DNA of 64,000 nucleotides from Phycisphaera sp. (GCA_016125215.1 WGMF01000035.1:37498-101497), one strand, 5' to 3'; shown: positions 51,759 to 61,433, numbered from the stretch's first letter. A program made the numbers and translations. Notes: generated by a model not told the origin, from the letters alone.

Positions 51759-53369
51759 TCACTTCGGGGCTTGGTAACGCATGAACAGCGCGTCACCCTT
51801 CTCGATCTTCGACCCCGGTTGGAGTTGGCCCCACTTCACAAGGTCGTCAAGCTTGTCGCGTCCGGGTTGGTAGGACAGCCCCATGCGCCGCCAGAGTTCC
51901 TCACACTTCCAAGGCATCACCGGCCAAAGCAGCACCGACGCGATGCGCAGGGCTTCGGCGCAATGATTCAAAATGACACCGACATCTGGCAACCGATTGA
52001 TGTCTTTAGCCAACTTAAATGGTTCTGTATTTTCAATAAGTTCATCAAGTAATTCAATAAGTTGTTTAGCTGAGATACATGCGGCAGATAAATCCATCTT
52101 ATCAAAGAATGCGCTTGTCTGATTTATCCGTATCCTGACATGCTCCAATTGAGATATCGAGTTTGATTCGGGCAATTCAAATGTACTTTTTGTACTTGGC
52201 AGGACACCATTAAAATACTTCTGAGTCATGTTGGATACACGACTAAAGCAATTGCCAATGCTATTAGCTAACCCGGTGTTATACGTCTCCACAAACTTCG
52301 CCTCGGCGAAGTCGCTGTCGGTCGTGCCCATCGGGCCTTGCGTGGCAAGAAAATAGCGCAGGGCGTCGAGGCTGAAGGTTTCGACGTAGTGGTCGATCTT
52401 TTCGAGGTCGATGAAGTTCCCGAGCGTCTTGCCCATCTTCATGCCTTCGCTGATCCAGAAGCTGTGCGCGTAGACGCCGCCCGGAAGTCGGACCCACTCG
52501 TAACCCTTACACTTGCTTAGTGCCAGCAGCATCGCCGGCCAGATCGCGGCGTGGAACCACAGGATGTCCTTGGCGATGAGATGGGTCGCCCCGCCCCCGG
52601 AAGTCCAATACTTTCTGCGCTCGGCGGTATCGACATACGTCAGGTAGTTGAACAGTGCGTCGATCCACACGTAGATGCTCTGCGACGGATCGCTCCCGGG
52701 GACGTCCGGCATGGCGATGCCCCAGCCGCCGGTGCCGGAGCGCGAAATCGGCACGTCGCGTGCCTCGGCCAAACGGTTGACGATCTCGTTTTTTCTCGCT
52801 TCGGGCTGGACGGTGAACCGCTCACTCTGGATCGCCTCGATCACGGCGTCGCGGTATTTTTCGAGGCGGAAAAAGTAATTGGTCTCCTGCTTGCGCACGA
52901 GGGGCTTGCCGTTGATCGGGCTTTTGTATTGGTATTCCTGGGCCTTGGCGTCGGTGACGTACTCCTCCTGGCCCGCGTCGTACCAGCCCTCGTACTGGCC
53001 GGGGTAGACGTCGCCGCTGGCCACGAGCGCAGCCACATACTCGCGCACCTTGTTCTTGTGGCGGTCCTCACTCGTGCGGACGAAGTCGTTGTTGGAAATC
53101 CCCAATCGCTTGAAGGTTTCCTTGAAGACCTGCGCGTTCTGGTCGGCCCACTGTTGCGGGGTCAAGCCGCGCGTCGCGGCGGCGTCCACCACCTTGGCGG
53201 CGTGCTCATCGACACCGGTCAGGAAAAAGACATCGTCGCCCTTCAGGCGGTGGTACCGCGCGAGGATATCGGCGACCGTCGTCGTGTAAACGTGCCCGAT
53301 GTGCGGGCGGTCGTTGACGTAGTAGATCGGCGTGGTGATGTAATAAGGCTGGCCTGCGTCGTTCGTCAT
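51759..53369 (-). CDS. metG: Methionyl-tRNA synthetase
   Basis: 536 residues, the short type without the C-terminal EMAP/dimerisation domain. The class I signature HIGH is at 23-26; the second signature is KMGKT (311-315), a variant of KMSKS. Zinc-knuckle cysteines are not obvious. Nearly all of residues 365-468, the start of the anticodon-binding domain, come from a stretch of about 37 percent GC by my count (51961-52260), against about 62 percent in the next line examined (52321-52380). Frame is intact. Confidence 0.93.
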   Translation of the reverse strand: MTNDAGQPYYITTPIYYVNDRPHIGHVYTTTVADILARYHRLKGDDVFFLTGVDEHAAKVVDAAATRGLTPQQWADQNAQVFKETFKRLGISNNDFVRTSEDRHKNKVREYVAALVASGDVYPGQYEGWYDAGQEEYVTDAKAQEYQYKSPINGKPLVRKQETNYFFRLEKYRDAVIEAIQSERFTVQPEARKNEIVNRLAEARDVPISRSGTGGWGIAMPDVPGSDPSQSIYVWIDALFNYLTYVDTAERRKYWTSGGGATHLIAKDILWFHAAIWPAMLLALSKCKGYEWVRLPGGVYAHSFWISEGMKMGKTLGNFIDLEKIDHYVETFSLDALRYFLATQGPMGTTDSDFAEAKFVETYNTGLANSIGNCFSRVSNMTQKYFNGVLPSTKSTFELPESNSISQLEHVRIRINQTSAFFDKMDLSAACISAKQLIELLDELIENTEPFKLAKDINRLPDVGVILNHCAEALRIASVLLWPVMPWKCEELWRRMGLSYQPGRDKLDDLVKWGQLQPGSKIEKGDALFMRYQAPK

Positions 53370-53432
53370 CGCGGGGATTGTACGGGGTTGACCGGCGCGA
53401 TGCGAAGTGAAGAATAACCCGGGCGTGTCGGA

Positions 53433-54749
53433 TTACTTCGGCTGGGCCGTCAGCACGTCCATACGTTTGATGTCGATGACGCGGACCTTCAGGGCGTCGT
53501 CGTAGCGAGTTCGGCCGACGATGCCGACGAGTTGCCCCAGCGCCGCGTCGAGGTCCATGCCCTCTTTGGCCTGCACGTAGGCGACCGTGCGGTAGGTCGA
53601 GGGTTCGACGATGCGGTAGAGACGCGGGAGGTTGATACCGTTGTAGACCGCACTCGACGTAATCAGCCCCATCACGTCGTAGATCGGCTCGACCTCGGGG
53701 GTTTCGTCTGCTTGTTTGAGAGACTGGGCCTGTGCGTCGATCTGGGCCTTGACCGTCTCGATCTCACCGAGCGCCGCCTTAATCTGCACCTGGCGGTCGA
53801 GGTAACGCAGTCGGCTGTCTACGATGCTCTTTTCATATCGTGAAAGCGAGGCATCTTCAGCCAGGGCGCGGTATCCCGTGAGCAATTCGTCGATGGGCTG
53901 CTGTTCGACGGGCTTGGTCTTGGCTGAATCAAAGCGGGCTTCGAGGTCGCGCAGCGTCGCAGAGGCGACAGCGGGTGTCGGCTGAGTATCCACCGTGGTC
54001 GTGGTCGTGGTGGTCGTTGTCGTCGTGGTATCCGTTGTGGTGGGCGTGGTGTCGGTGACTGTCGGGGGTTGATCGACGGTGACGGTGGCCGTGGGGGTGG
54101 TATCGGTTGATGGGGGCGTTGTCGTGGTGGGGGTTTCGACCTTGTCCGGTACGGTCGTCGGCGTGGTGGGGGTGGGGGTTGTGGGGGTCGTGGTGGTTGT
54201 GGTCGTGGTCTTGTCGGGCACGGCGGGAGGTTGTGTGGTGGTCACGCCGGGCTGGAGGGCCATGAGTTCCTGCTGGGTGGCTTTGCGGATGTTGGACTGT
54301 TCGACGTAGACATACGCGCCCTTGGGCGGTTCGATCTTGAAGTAGTCGCCGTCCTCGCCGAGGATCTTGACGGTGTCGCCGCGGTTGAGATCGATCTGCC
54401 TGCGCCAGCTGAAGCCCGGGCCGTTGGTCGCACCGGCTGAGACCTTGGCGGCATCGGTGTTGACCACGCCCTCGGAGCCGTCGCCCTGGCGGTTGACCAG
54501 GCCCTTGGAGATGTAGCTGTAAACACCCTTGGGGGGCACGATCTTGTACCAGCCGAAGACCAGTTCATCGATGGTGACGGTCTGGTCTTTGTTCAATTCG
54601 CCGACCACATAGAAGCCCGGCCCGCCACCGGAGCGGACCTCGACCTTGTCTTCGAGGACGACGCCGACGGAGGGCGCGTCCTGCGCCAAGGCGCGGTGTG
54701 CGGTGGCGGAGAGTAAAACGACGAGGATGACGGCTAGGTTCTTTTTCAT
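53433..54749 (-). CDS. Secreted SH3-type protein with Thr/Pro-rich linker
   Basis: 438 residues from ATG 54749 (ORF may run on to GTG/TTG starts further out). A signal peptide ends near residue 22 (ALAQD). Two SH3-like domains (about 28-90 and 95-160) are followed by a low-complexity Thr/Pro stretch (about 170-265, rich in TTTT), then a helical C-terminal domain (about 270-438). The first domains may bind cell wall or exopolysaccharide. Function unknown. It starts a group of three secreted-protein genes in one direction. Confidence 0.75.
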   Translation of the reverse strand: MKKNLAVILVVLLSATAHRALAQDAPSVGVVLEDKVEVRSGGGPGFYVVGELNKDQTVTIDELVFGWYKIVPPKGVYSYISKGLVNRQGDGSEGVVNTDAAKVSAGATNGPGFSWRRQIDLNRGDTVKILGEDGDYFKIEPPKGAYVYVEQSNIRKATQQELMALQPGVTTTQPPAVPDKTTTTTTTTPTTPTPTTPTTVPDKVETPTTTTPPSTDTTPTATVTVDQPPTVTDTTPTTTDTTTTTTTTTTTTVDTQPTPAVASATLRDLEARFDSAKTKPVEQQPIDELLTGYRALAEDASLSRYEKSIVDSRLRYLDRQVQIKAALGEIETVKAQIDAQAQSLKQADETPEVEPIYDVMGLITSSAVYNGINLPRLYRIVEPSTYRTVAYVQAKEGMDLDAALGQLVGIVGRTRYDDALKVRVIDIKRMDVLTAQPK

Positions 54750-54860
54750 CTTGGGGTCCCCTGACAGAGGATGAGAATTCCTATCGACGGTATCTGTCCC
54801 GGCTGTCCGCGTCAAGGAGTTGGAGCACTTGGTGGATTTGAAATGATACCGACATGGCGG

Positions 54861-56351
54861 TCAACGCCTCGGCGCGTTCGGCGCGGGCACCGGTTCGATC
54901 AGCCACGCCACGCCGAAGGTCCACGGCTCGGGATATCCGTCCTTTCGGCTGACCTCGATGCGGTATTGTCCGGTGTCCCGACCGAGAGGCTGCCGCTCCA
55001 GGTAGACGTGTTCGACGTTGTCGATCGTGCTCACGGACTGGTCGCAAACCTCTTCGGACCCGTCGGGTTTCGTGCGGATCAGTCGGAGGTCCATGTCTGC
55101 CAATCGGGGTGACGTGGACCAGTAAGGCTGGTTGGAGATCAGGTCGCTCACGGTCCTGCCGTCGATCCGGCGGTGCCAGGTGAGGATGATGGAGACGCGC
55201 TGGTCGCCCGGCTCGGTCGGGGGTTCGAGTGTGTAGCTGACATTGCCCCCGGTTGCGAGGGTGTTGTAGTCCCAGGCATACAACTTGTTAGGTTTGTCAA
55301 CGCTTGCACGCGCGGCGGTGAGGATGTCGTGGGCACGGTCGATGCGCAGGCGGCCGGCCCCGAAGTGGTCGTCGAGCGGCTTGCCCGCTTCGCGCTTCCA
55401 CTCGCGGGGTTTTTCAGCGCCGGCCAACAGGACCGCCTTGATGACCTCGGGCCTGGCCATGTCCTTGTCCTGTCGCCGATCCGCCTCTTCGAGGAGCAGC
55501 GCCGCACAGGCCGCCACGCGTGGCGTGGCAAAGCTTGTCAGGCCCTGCGTGACGATCTCGGGTTTGCAGCGACCGTCGCCCTCGAATTGCGTGTACCCCC
55601 CGCTGCTGCGTCCCGACGCGTTGCCCACGGCAATGGCGTTGTAGGCACAGGCCAGGAGCGGGTCGACCGGCTTGTCCGCGCCGTTGTTGACGCCGACGAA
55701 CATGAGCACGCCCTTGCGGTCGACGAGGTAATCGATCCGTCGGAGCACCTCGGAGGCGTAATCGTTCTTCTGGCTGGATATCCAACTGTGCGAAAATATG
55801 CGCGAGCCATCGGTGGTCGGTGGCCGGGGCTGGCCGGTGTTGAGATAGCCGCGGCTCATCCAGTCACCGGATGTGTAACAGTGGACCGTGGTGATGCCGG
55901 GGGCTGGGCCGGTGTTGCCCGCGAGGACTTTTGCCGTGGCGGTGGAATGGTTGTTGGGCAGGCTCTTGCCTGAGTGGGCAACGAGTTGCACGTCCTGGAG
56001 CGAGGGGTCGGCGTCGTTGGGCAAGTAATTGCCCGGCCCGCCCTCGGCGTGTCCCACCACGATGCCCTTGCCGGTGAGTGGGTTGTCAGCGAGTTTGCGC
56101 TGCAGGGTTTTGAGGCCGATCGGGTCACGCTCTTCCGGCTGCGCGGGCGGGTCCTGTTCCTGATTCTGGCTTGAGTTTGTTGAGCTGTTGCTGTCGTTGC
56201 GGTCGATCTGCTCGTAAGGAGGATTGGCCTGGCTGCGTCGTGCGGGCGGGCCAGAGGAAACCCTCGCAAGGGTGAGCAGAAGCCCGATCGCGATCAGGGG
56301 CAACAAGCCGGCGGCAAGGTGTCTGAGGGTCACAAGGCGGTTGGGGGTCAC
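54861..56351 (-). CDS. Subtilisin-like (S8) serine protease, atypical catalytic Asp site
   Basis: 496 residues from GTG 56351, preceded by AGGAG 6 nt upstream (a longer TTG frame exists). A membrane or signal segment lies at about 13-28, then a disordered Ser/Asn/Gln region. The S8 Ser motif is LTSFATPRVAA (Ser273), the His motif NNHSTATAKVLAG (His135), and the oxyanion Asn is Asn222 in VNNG. At the usual Asp site the sequence reads GIVVGHAEGGPG, so Glu103 or another residue would have to act; activity is uncertain. It sits between the SH3 and large secreted protein genes, and may process one of them. Confidence 0.78.
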   Translation of the reverse strand: MTPNRLVTLRHLAAGLLPLIAIGLLLTLARVSSGPPARRSQANPPYEQIDRNDSNSSTNSSQNQEQDPPAQPEERDPIGLKTLQRKLADNPLTGKGIVVGHAEGGPGNYLPNDADPSLQDVQLVAHSGKSLPNNHSTATAKVLAGNTGPAPGITTVHCYTSGDWMSRGYLNTGQPRPPTTDGSRIFSHSWISSQKNDYASEVLRRIDYLVDRKGVLMFVGVNNGADKPVDPLLACAYNAIAVGNASGRSSGGYTQFEGDGRCKPEIVTQGLTSFATPRVAACAALLLEEADRRQDKDMARPEVIKAVLLAGAEKPREWKREAGKPLDDHFGAGRLRIDRAHDILTAARASVDKPNKLYAWDYNTLATGGNVSYTLEPPTEPGDQRVSIILTWHRRIDGRTVSDLISNQPYWSTSPRLADMDLRLIRTKPDGSEEVCDQSVSTIDNVEHVYLERQPLGRDTGQYRIEVSRKDGYPEPWTFGVAWLIEPVPAPNAPRR

Positions 56352-56454
56352 GTAGGCTCCTGTGCGGGGGTGTGACTGATGATAGGAGCGCAGCAAACAG
56401 GTCGGCCAAGGCTTGGCTGATGTTGTTGAACGTGTGTAACCGGTTCGTGATCGA

Positions 56455-59157
56455 TCAATTCTGGGGTTTGAGGATCAGGTCGAGCGTTCGACCGTCGGGC
56501 GTGCGGATCGAGCCTTGCCACGACTTGTCGTAGAAGGGTCGGATGATCCACGGTCCGGGCACGGTGTCGAGCGAGAGGCGTGAGAGATCTGCCGAGCCGA
56601 ACTGACCGACCTCGGCAGGCGTGGCGATCTCCAGCCCCAAAACGGAGTCTGACACCTTGACGGTGATCTTGAGATTGCCGAAGGAAACCGCGTCCGAGAG
56701 GTAGGTGATGCGAGTCGAGCCGACCGCGATTTTTTCGGGGCTCTGAGGTGGCGCGTTGGTGTCGGCCATGGGCGGATGGACCAGGAGGCTGACCGAGTAT
56801 TGGAGCGCGCTGTTGCGGATGCGGTCGAGCAGGACCTGCCTGGAGATGTTGGTCCATTCCTGCATGAGCGCGGGGACGGTGGGCGAGGGGAGCGCCCGCA
56901 GGTCGCGGGTGAGTTTGTCCACGATCGAATCGTCGCCGCCCGCCGAATTGACGAGAACCGCCACCGCGCCCTGTGCAAGGGATTCATCGTTGGAAGGGAT
57001 CAGCGCGAAGAGGTCTTCGACCTGGCTGTAGGCATTGATCCACCGCGACGGGTCGGGCAGGGTTCCTTCGGAAATCTGCTTGCCCAGCCACGTGGCCACC
57101 GGGTGGTTGTCGACACGGTGGCGGAGTATGGCGGTCACACGGGGCACGTTCTGAGTCAGGGCAAAATAAAGCCTGGAGGCAAACTCCTCGCGCTCGTTGT
57201 ACGACCGCTTGAGCAGCAGTTCCCCCAGCGGCGCGTTGAGCCCGATGATCGCTTCGGACGCCTGCCTGGAGGCCTGCCCCGTGGTCCGCAGGATGAACTG
57301 CATCAACTGTTCACCGACCAGGTCCGAGCGCGGCTGGTGAAGGAGGAACTCCACCGCTTCGGGCGGGACGGGGCGCTGGCCGAGGGCCGCAAGGGTGAGC
57401 TGCGCATAACGCTCGTCGGGCGCATCGGGGCTGGTTGCGGGTTCGGCGGGCGGGTCGAAACGGAAACGATTGAGCACCGTCCACGCCAACGCACGGATGT
57501 CCTTGTCCGCCGACTGGAGCACGCGGTAGATGCTGTGCGAGGCGTCGGGGATCGGGATGGGTCGGGCCAGACGCACACGCGGGACGGCCTGTTCGTTGGC
57601 CTGATCTTTGGGCGATTTGAAGATCGCCCCGATGGCTTTGCCCACGACGCCGGCCCCGGCCGGTCCGACCTCGGCGTCACGAAGCGTTTCGAGGGTCATC
57701 CTCACAACTTGTAAGTCGGTCGAACCCAGGAGCGTGCGGTCGAGCCACGCGGCGGCCAGCGGGCTGTCGACCGCGTGGGCGACCGTGGTCCGGACGAACT
57801 CAGCCCTGCGGGCGTCGGGCATCGCGGCCATGTCCGTCTGCTGGCTGACTACGGCCACAAGACCGGGGTGCATCGGGCCGTTCTGCTCGATGTTTTCCAG
57901 GATGTTTTCCGGGGGCGGGCCTTTGGAGTCGCCCAGCAACCGGTTAAGCCCCGTGACCAGTTCGCGGATGGCCACGGGCTGGGTCAGGTCGGTCTTGAGC
58001 AGGCCCGTGAGTGTGAGCAATTGCGTCTGCGGGTCGAGCGACTCGGCCACGGTTTTGAGCAGCGTCGTGCTCGCGGCGGTCGGCGGGATGGTGGCGGCCA
58101 GTTCACGGATCAGCAGCAGCCGGCCGTGTGTGTCGTTGCCCTTGAGCACGAGCTGCGCGAGTCGGTAGATCGGATCGTCCACCGTGGCCATCCGCACGAT
58201 GTCGCGCTGCGTGAGCGTGAGGGCGGCCATCCTGTAGGTGTTGAAGTGCGGGCGGGCTTGAAGCTCGGTGACGATGGGCAGGATGTCGCTGTAGACCTGC
58301 GGGCTGATGCCACCATCGGTCGTCAGCGCATCGACACTCACGAGCTTTCGCATGGCCTCGAAGGCGGCGTAGTCGATGCTCCACGGCTGGCCGCGCGTGC
58401 CTTCGAGCGTGACCTTGTCGGGGTTGCCCCGTATCTCGAACACCGCCCAGATGCGCGGGGGGATACTCATGCTGATATCGGTCGGCAGTTCGAGCACCGC
58501 CTTGCGCAGGTCGCGGAAGGCCTCGACTTTTTTGCGGTAGTCTTCGACCTCGATCTGCCGACGGATCAGGAATGCGCGGTAATCCTCATCGGCGTTCTGT
58601 TTGATCTCGGGGAGCGAGCCGGGGTTGGCGTTGTTGAGCAGGCTCGGGTCGATGCGCATCGCGTAACCGGTGGTGCCGGTGAGGGTCGCGTTGGGGATGA
58701 ACCGGTCGAGTTTCCATGCGATGAGTCCGTCGGGCTGGATCACGATGCGGCGTGTAAAGCGGGGCGTGGTCTCGGGCAGGTCGTAGGCTTTCTTGTCGAT
58801 CTCGAGGGATTGCTCGATGTCGTAGGCAATGCGGTAGGCCAGGAGTCTTCCGCCGGTGACGCGGATGGTGTTGAAGCCCAGCTCGAATTCGGTTTCGGGT
58901 TTGTCGAGTTTGAGTGGGACTTGAAACAGAACCAGCCCGGCTGTGGGCGTGAGGGTCCAGACGCCGTCGCTGGCCGAGGGTGAAAAAATCCCCTTCTCGT
59001 TGAGGATGGCCTCGGTGTCCAGTTCGCACGGGATGATCGGTTGAGCCGGCGCGTCGGCCCCGCCTTCCTGCGCACGCAACTTGGACGTGAAAGCCACACA
59101 GATCGTCAAGAGGGCAATCCCCGTCAAGGACCACGGTCGCGCTGTCGAGTTCAACAT
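56455..59157 (-). CDS. Large secreted protein with helical repeats, unknown function
   Basis: 900 residues with a signal peptide (cleavage near residue 29). Residues 60-300 look beta-rich; 320-760 are a long helical region that could be HEAT-like repeats; the last 130 residues are a beta-rich domain (VSFGNLKITVKVSD, GLEIATPAEVG). No catalytic motif recognised. AAGGA sits 8 nt upstream of the ATG. It opens the three-gene cluster that continues with a subtilase-like and an SH3 gene, all secreted, and may be a substrate or partner of the protease. Confidence 0.7.
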   Translation of the reverse strand: MLNSTARPWSLTGIALLTICVAFTSKLRAQEGGADAPAQPIIPCELDTEAILNEKGIFSPSASDGVWTLTPTAGLVLFQVPLKLDKPETEFELGFNTIRVTGGRLLAYRIAYDIEQSLEIDKKAYDLPETTPRFTRRIVIQPDGLIAWKLDRFIPNATLTGTTGYAMRIDPSLLNNANPGSLPEIKQNADEDYRAFLIRRQIEVEDYRKKVEAFRDLRKAVLELPTDISMSIPPRIWAVFEIRGNPDKVTLEGTRGQPWSIDYAAFEAMRKLVSVDALTTDGGISPQVYSDILPIVTELQARPHFNTYRMAALTLTQRDIVRMATVDDPIYRLAQLVLKGNDTHGRLLLIRELAATIPPTAASTTLLKTVAESLDPQTQLLTLTGLLKTDLTQPVAIRELVTGLNRLLGDSKGPPPENILENIEQNGPMHPGLVAVVSQQTDMAAMPDARRAEFVRTTVAHAVDSPLAAAWLDRTLLGSTDLQVVRMTLETLRDAEVGPAGAGVVGKAIGAIFKSPKDQANEQAVPRVRLARPIPIPDASHSIYRVLQSADKDIRALAWTVLNRFRFDPPAEPATSPDAPDERYAQLTLAALGQRPVPPEAVEFLLHQPRSDLVGEQLMQFILRTTGQASRQASEAIIGLNAPLGELLLKRSYNEREEFASRLYFALTQNVPRVTAILRHRVDNHPVATWLGKQISEGTLPDPSRWINAYSQVEDLFALIPSNDESLAQGAVAVLVNSAGGDDSIVDKLTRDLRALPSPTVPALMQEWTNISRQVLLDRIRNSALQYSVSLLVHPPMADTNAPPQSPEKIAVGSTRITYLSDAVSFGNLKITVKVSDSVLGLEIATPAEVGQFGSADLSRLSLDTVPGPWIIRPFYDKSWQGSIRTPDGRTLDLILKPQN

Positions 59158-59684
59158 CCTCTGATTCCTTCCGTCACAGATTCCTTCGCTGTGAACCGTT
59201 GACCGGGGCCTGTCAAGACAATGGATATGGGACCCGCCGACCCGTCACTCCACACCGTCAACCGCCTGGTACTCATCAACCTCACCCGTCGAATCTTACC
59301 TGTGTCACGCGGCGACGGTTTATCGTAACACTCAATCCGCTGTCATCCAAAAACACAATCGGCACGATCGGGCAAGATGGATAATCTGGCAGAACGCCGT
59401 TCCGTGCTTAAGACCTCAACGCCTGATTGGGCTTTGCACAAACGCTGCGCGCCGCGACTTGGTTATGGACGGGGCCAAGTTTCGTGACGACACACAGAAA
59501 TCCTTGTTTTTAGCTGCTTCGCTGGGGTATCGCGGGTCGAACGCGGTGAAAACCATCTCTGGCATCACGGTTGCATTGTCACGTGGGTTGCGTGCGATCG
59601 ACGGAATCGGTCGGCTCGACACGGAAGTTGCGCGGGTGACGCCGCACCGTCCAGCAGTACCCATCACCCACAAGGACACGCCGC
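59158..59684. other. Intergenic region between divergent secreted-protein and LacI genes
   Basis: 527 nt. Divergent genes imply two promoters. A minus-strand ORF at 59416-59679 has no family resemblance and no ribosome-binding site, so I do not call it. No repeat or RNA motif recognised. AAGGA lies 10 nt before the LacI-family start. Confidence 0.5.
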
Positions 59685-60746
59685 ATGGTTGCCACGCTCA
59701 AAGACATTGCCAAGAAGACCGGACTCTCCATCCCCAGCGTCAGTCTCATCCTCAACGGCCAGGGCCACAAGTTTCGTCGGGAATCCTGCCGCGCTGTGCT
59801 CGACGCCGCACGGGAACTCAAATACCGACCCGACATGGTCATGCGTCGCCTCGGTCGTGCCTCGACCCGCCGCGACGCGATCGGCCTGCTCGTCCAATCC
59901 GAATCCACGCACGACGTGACCGACCAGCCCGTCCACGAATACATGTGTGGCGTCAACGACGAACTGCTCGAACCCGATCAACTGCTCGTCGTGCTCAAGC
60001 TCAACAGCCTCATGTCTCGCAACGGGCACAAGCCCCCGCGACTGCTCTCCGAACGTTTCGTGGACGGCTTGATCCTCGTCGAGACCGGCCTGCCCGAATC
60101 GCTCCAGGGACTCATCAGTGACTTCGACATCATGAGCGTCAACCTCAATACCCAGAAGCGCGAAGACTTCGACTGCGTCTTTGCCGACGACGCCCACTCC
60201 GGTGCCCTGGCGACGCAGCACCTCATCGAACTGGGCCACAAACGCATCCTCTTCCTCCCGGCCCCGCTCAAGCAGTCGGACGGCTCGATCAAGCCACGTT
60301 ACTCCTCGTACCAGCGGGAGCACGGCTACGTCAGCGCGATGAAGGCCAAGGGGCTCGTGCCCGAATGCACCGAACTGAGCGCCGGGCTGGACGACCACAT
60401 CCACACACTCATCGAACGCATCGTCGCCAGCCACAGTAACCACGCCCCGATTACGGGTATCGTGGCCGGCTCGATGGGCCTGGCAATCAAGACCATCGAG
60501 ATGCTCAACCTCACGCCCCTGCGCTGCCCGCGCGACGTGAGCGTGATGTCGGCCGGCGACCTGCGACTCTTCCACACCGCCTGGCCCCATGTCAGCCGAA
60601 TTACCTGCGACCGCTACGTCATGGGCCGATGGGCTGCGCGGATGCTGCTGTCCAAGATCCAGGGCGAGGGCCGACCGCAACCCTCACTCGAATACAAAGG
60701 CGAACTGATCCGAGGCGGCACCACCGCCCCGAGACTATCCAACTGA
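59685..60746 (+). CDS. LacI-family transcriptional regulator
   Basis: 353 residues. The N-terminal helix-turn-helix is TLKDIAKKTGLSIPSVSLIL, followed by the hinge. The sensor domain has DGLILVETGLPE, VNLNTQKREDFDCVF and GIVAGSMGLAIKTIEML. LacI regulators usually repress sugar-catabolic genes and release DNA on binding a sugar or its derivative. The divergent gene encodes the 900-residue secreted protein, a possible target. Followed by the GGA-rich region and a strong terminator. Confidence 0.9.
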   Translation: MVATLKDIAKKTGLSIPSVSLILNGQGHKFRRESCRAVLDAARELKYRPDMVMRRLGRASTRRDAIGLLVQSESTHDVTDQPVHEYMCGVNDELLEPDQLLVVLKLNSLMSRNGHKPPRLLSERFVDGLILVETGLPESLQGLISDFDIMSVNLNTQKREDFDCVFADDAHSGALATQHLIELGHKRILFLPAPLKQSDGSIKPRYSSYQREHGYVSAMKAKGLVPECTELSAGLDDHIHTLIERIVASHSNHAPITGIVAGSMGLAIKTIEMLNLTPLRCPRDVSVMSAGDLRLFHTAWPHVSRITCDRYVMGRWAARMLLSKIQGEGRPQPSLEYKGELIRGGTTAPRLSN

Positions 60747-60766
60747 TGCACGTGATCGACACGCCC

Positions 60767-61064
60767 TGCTCCGGTGATTCGGAGGGGAGCAAGGCCCAAG
60801 GAGACACCCGGAGAAGTGACGGGGAGAATCCGGATGGGAGAACATCCGGGGATGGAACGGGGAGTTGAATTGGACGGGGAGTCACGGATGGGGAGTTAAG
60901 TGGATGGGGAGTCAGTGGACGGGGAGAATCGCAGGACGGGGAGTCCGGTGGGGAGCAAAGGGGGGAGCCGATTGGGAGAATCACGGTTAGCCCAATGGGA
61001 CATAAGGGTGTCGGGGAACGCGGACCGCGAGGACTACCTCCACCTCAGCGGTCCGCGCTTTTTT
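60767..61064 (+). ncRNA. Candidate GGA-rich regulatory RNA with rho-independent terminator
   Basis: About 23 GGA triplets, including ten GGGGAG, fall in 60781-60985, at spacings of about 12-17 nt in the core of the array. A perfect hairpin (60830-60849, stem CCGGAT/ATCCGG) shows GGGAGAAC in its loop; 60767-60772 and 60786-60791 can also pair. The block ends at a strong terminator (61019-61064). GGA-repeat RNAs ending this way resemble CsrB/RsmZ, but CsrA has not been shown here. The alternative is a degenerate repeat in the LacI mRNA 3' UTR. Confidence 0.4.
61019..61064 (+). terminator. Strong rho-independent terminator
   Basis: CGCGGACCGC (61019-61028) and GCGGTCCGCG (61048-61057) form a perfect 10-bp GC stem with a 19-nt loop, followed by CTTTTTTG. 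It ends transcripts of the LacI gene or the GGA-rich RNA. Confidence 0.88.
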
Positions 61065-61229
61065 GTTTCGTGGGGTGATGTGTGTGACATTTATCGTGAT
61101 TATCCGTAGCACGCGGGGAGATCGGGCACGCTTACTCTTAAGCCCGCTCAACCAAAGCGACGAAATAACCCATGTCTTGCATGATGGGATTGCCCGCAGG
61201 GGCACGCACATTTTGCAAGGAGATCGCCG

Positions 61230-61433
61230 ATGGACATGTCGCTGCTGCTTTGGGGCCTGGTGTTCGGCTCGGTAGGGATGGGGCTGTTCATGTACGGCAA
61301 AAAGCAGGGCGCACCCGCGCCGCTGGTCTGCGGGTTGGCGCTCATGGCCATCCCCTACTTCATCACCAACACGATCTTGCTTGTGGCCACCGGCGGCGCA
61401 CTGGTGGCTGTGCCCTACTTCCTCAGGGCGTGA
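61230..61433 (+). CDS. Small membrane protein, unknown function
   Basis: 67 residues with two or three hydrophobic segments (MDMSLLLWGLVFGSVGMGLF, PYFITNTILLVATGGAL) and YGKKQG between. AAGGAG 8 nt before the ATG supports expression. No family recognised with confidence; similar short proteins occur widely in Planctomycetota. It faces a large acidic membrane protein gene convergently. Confidence 0.65.
   Translation: MDMSLLLWGLVFGSVGMGLFMYGKKQGAPAPLVCGLALMAIPYFITNTILLVATGGALVAVPYFLRA

Noticed and set aside
59416..59679. 87-codon minus-strand frame upstream of the LacI gene
   Set aside because: No ribosome-binding site, no recognisable family, and it would block the LacI promoter region.
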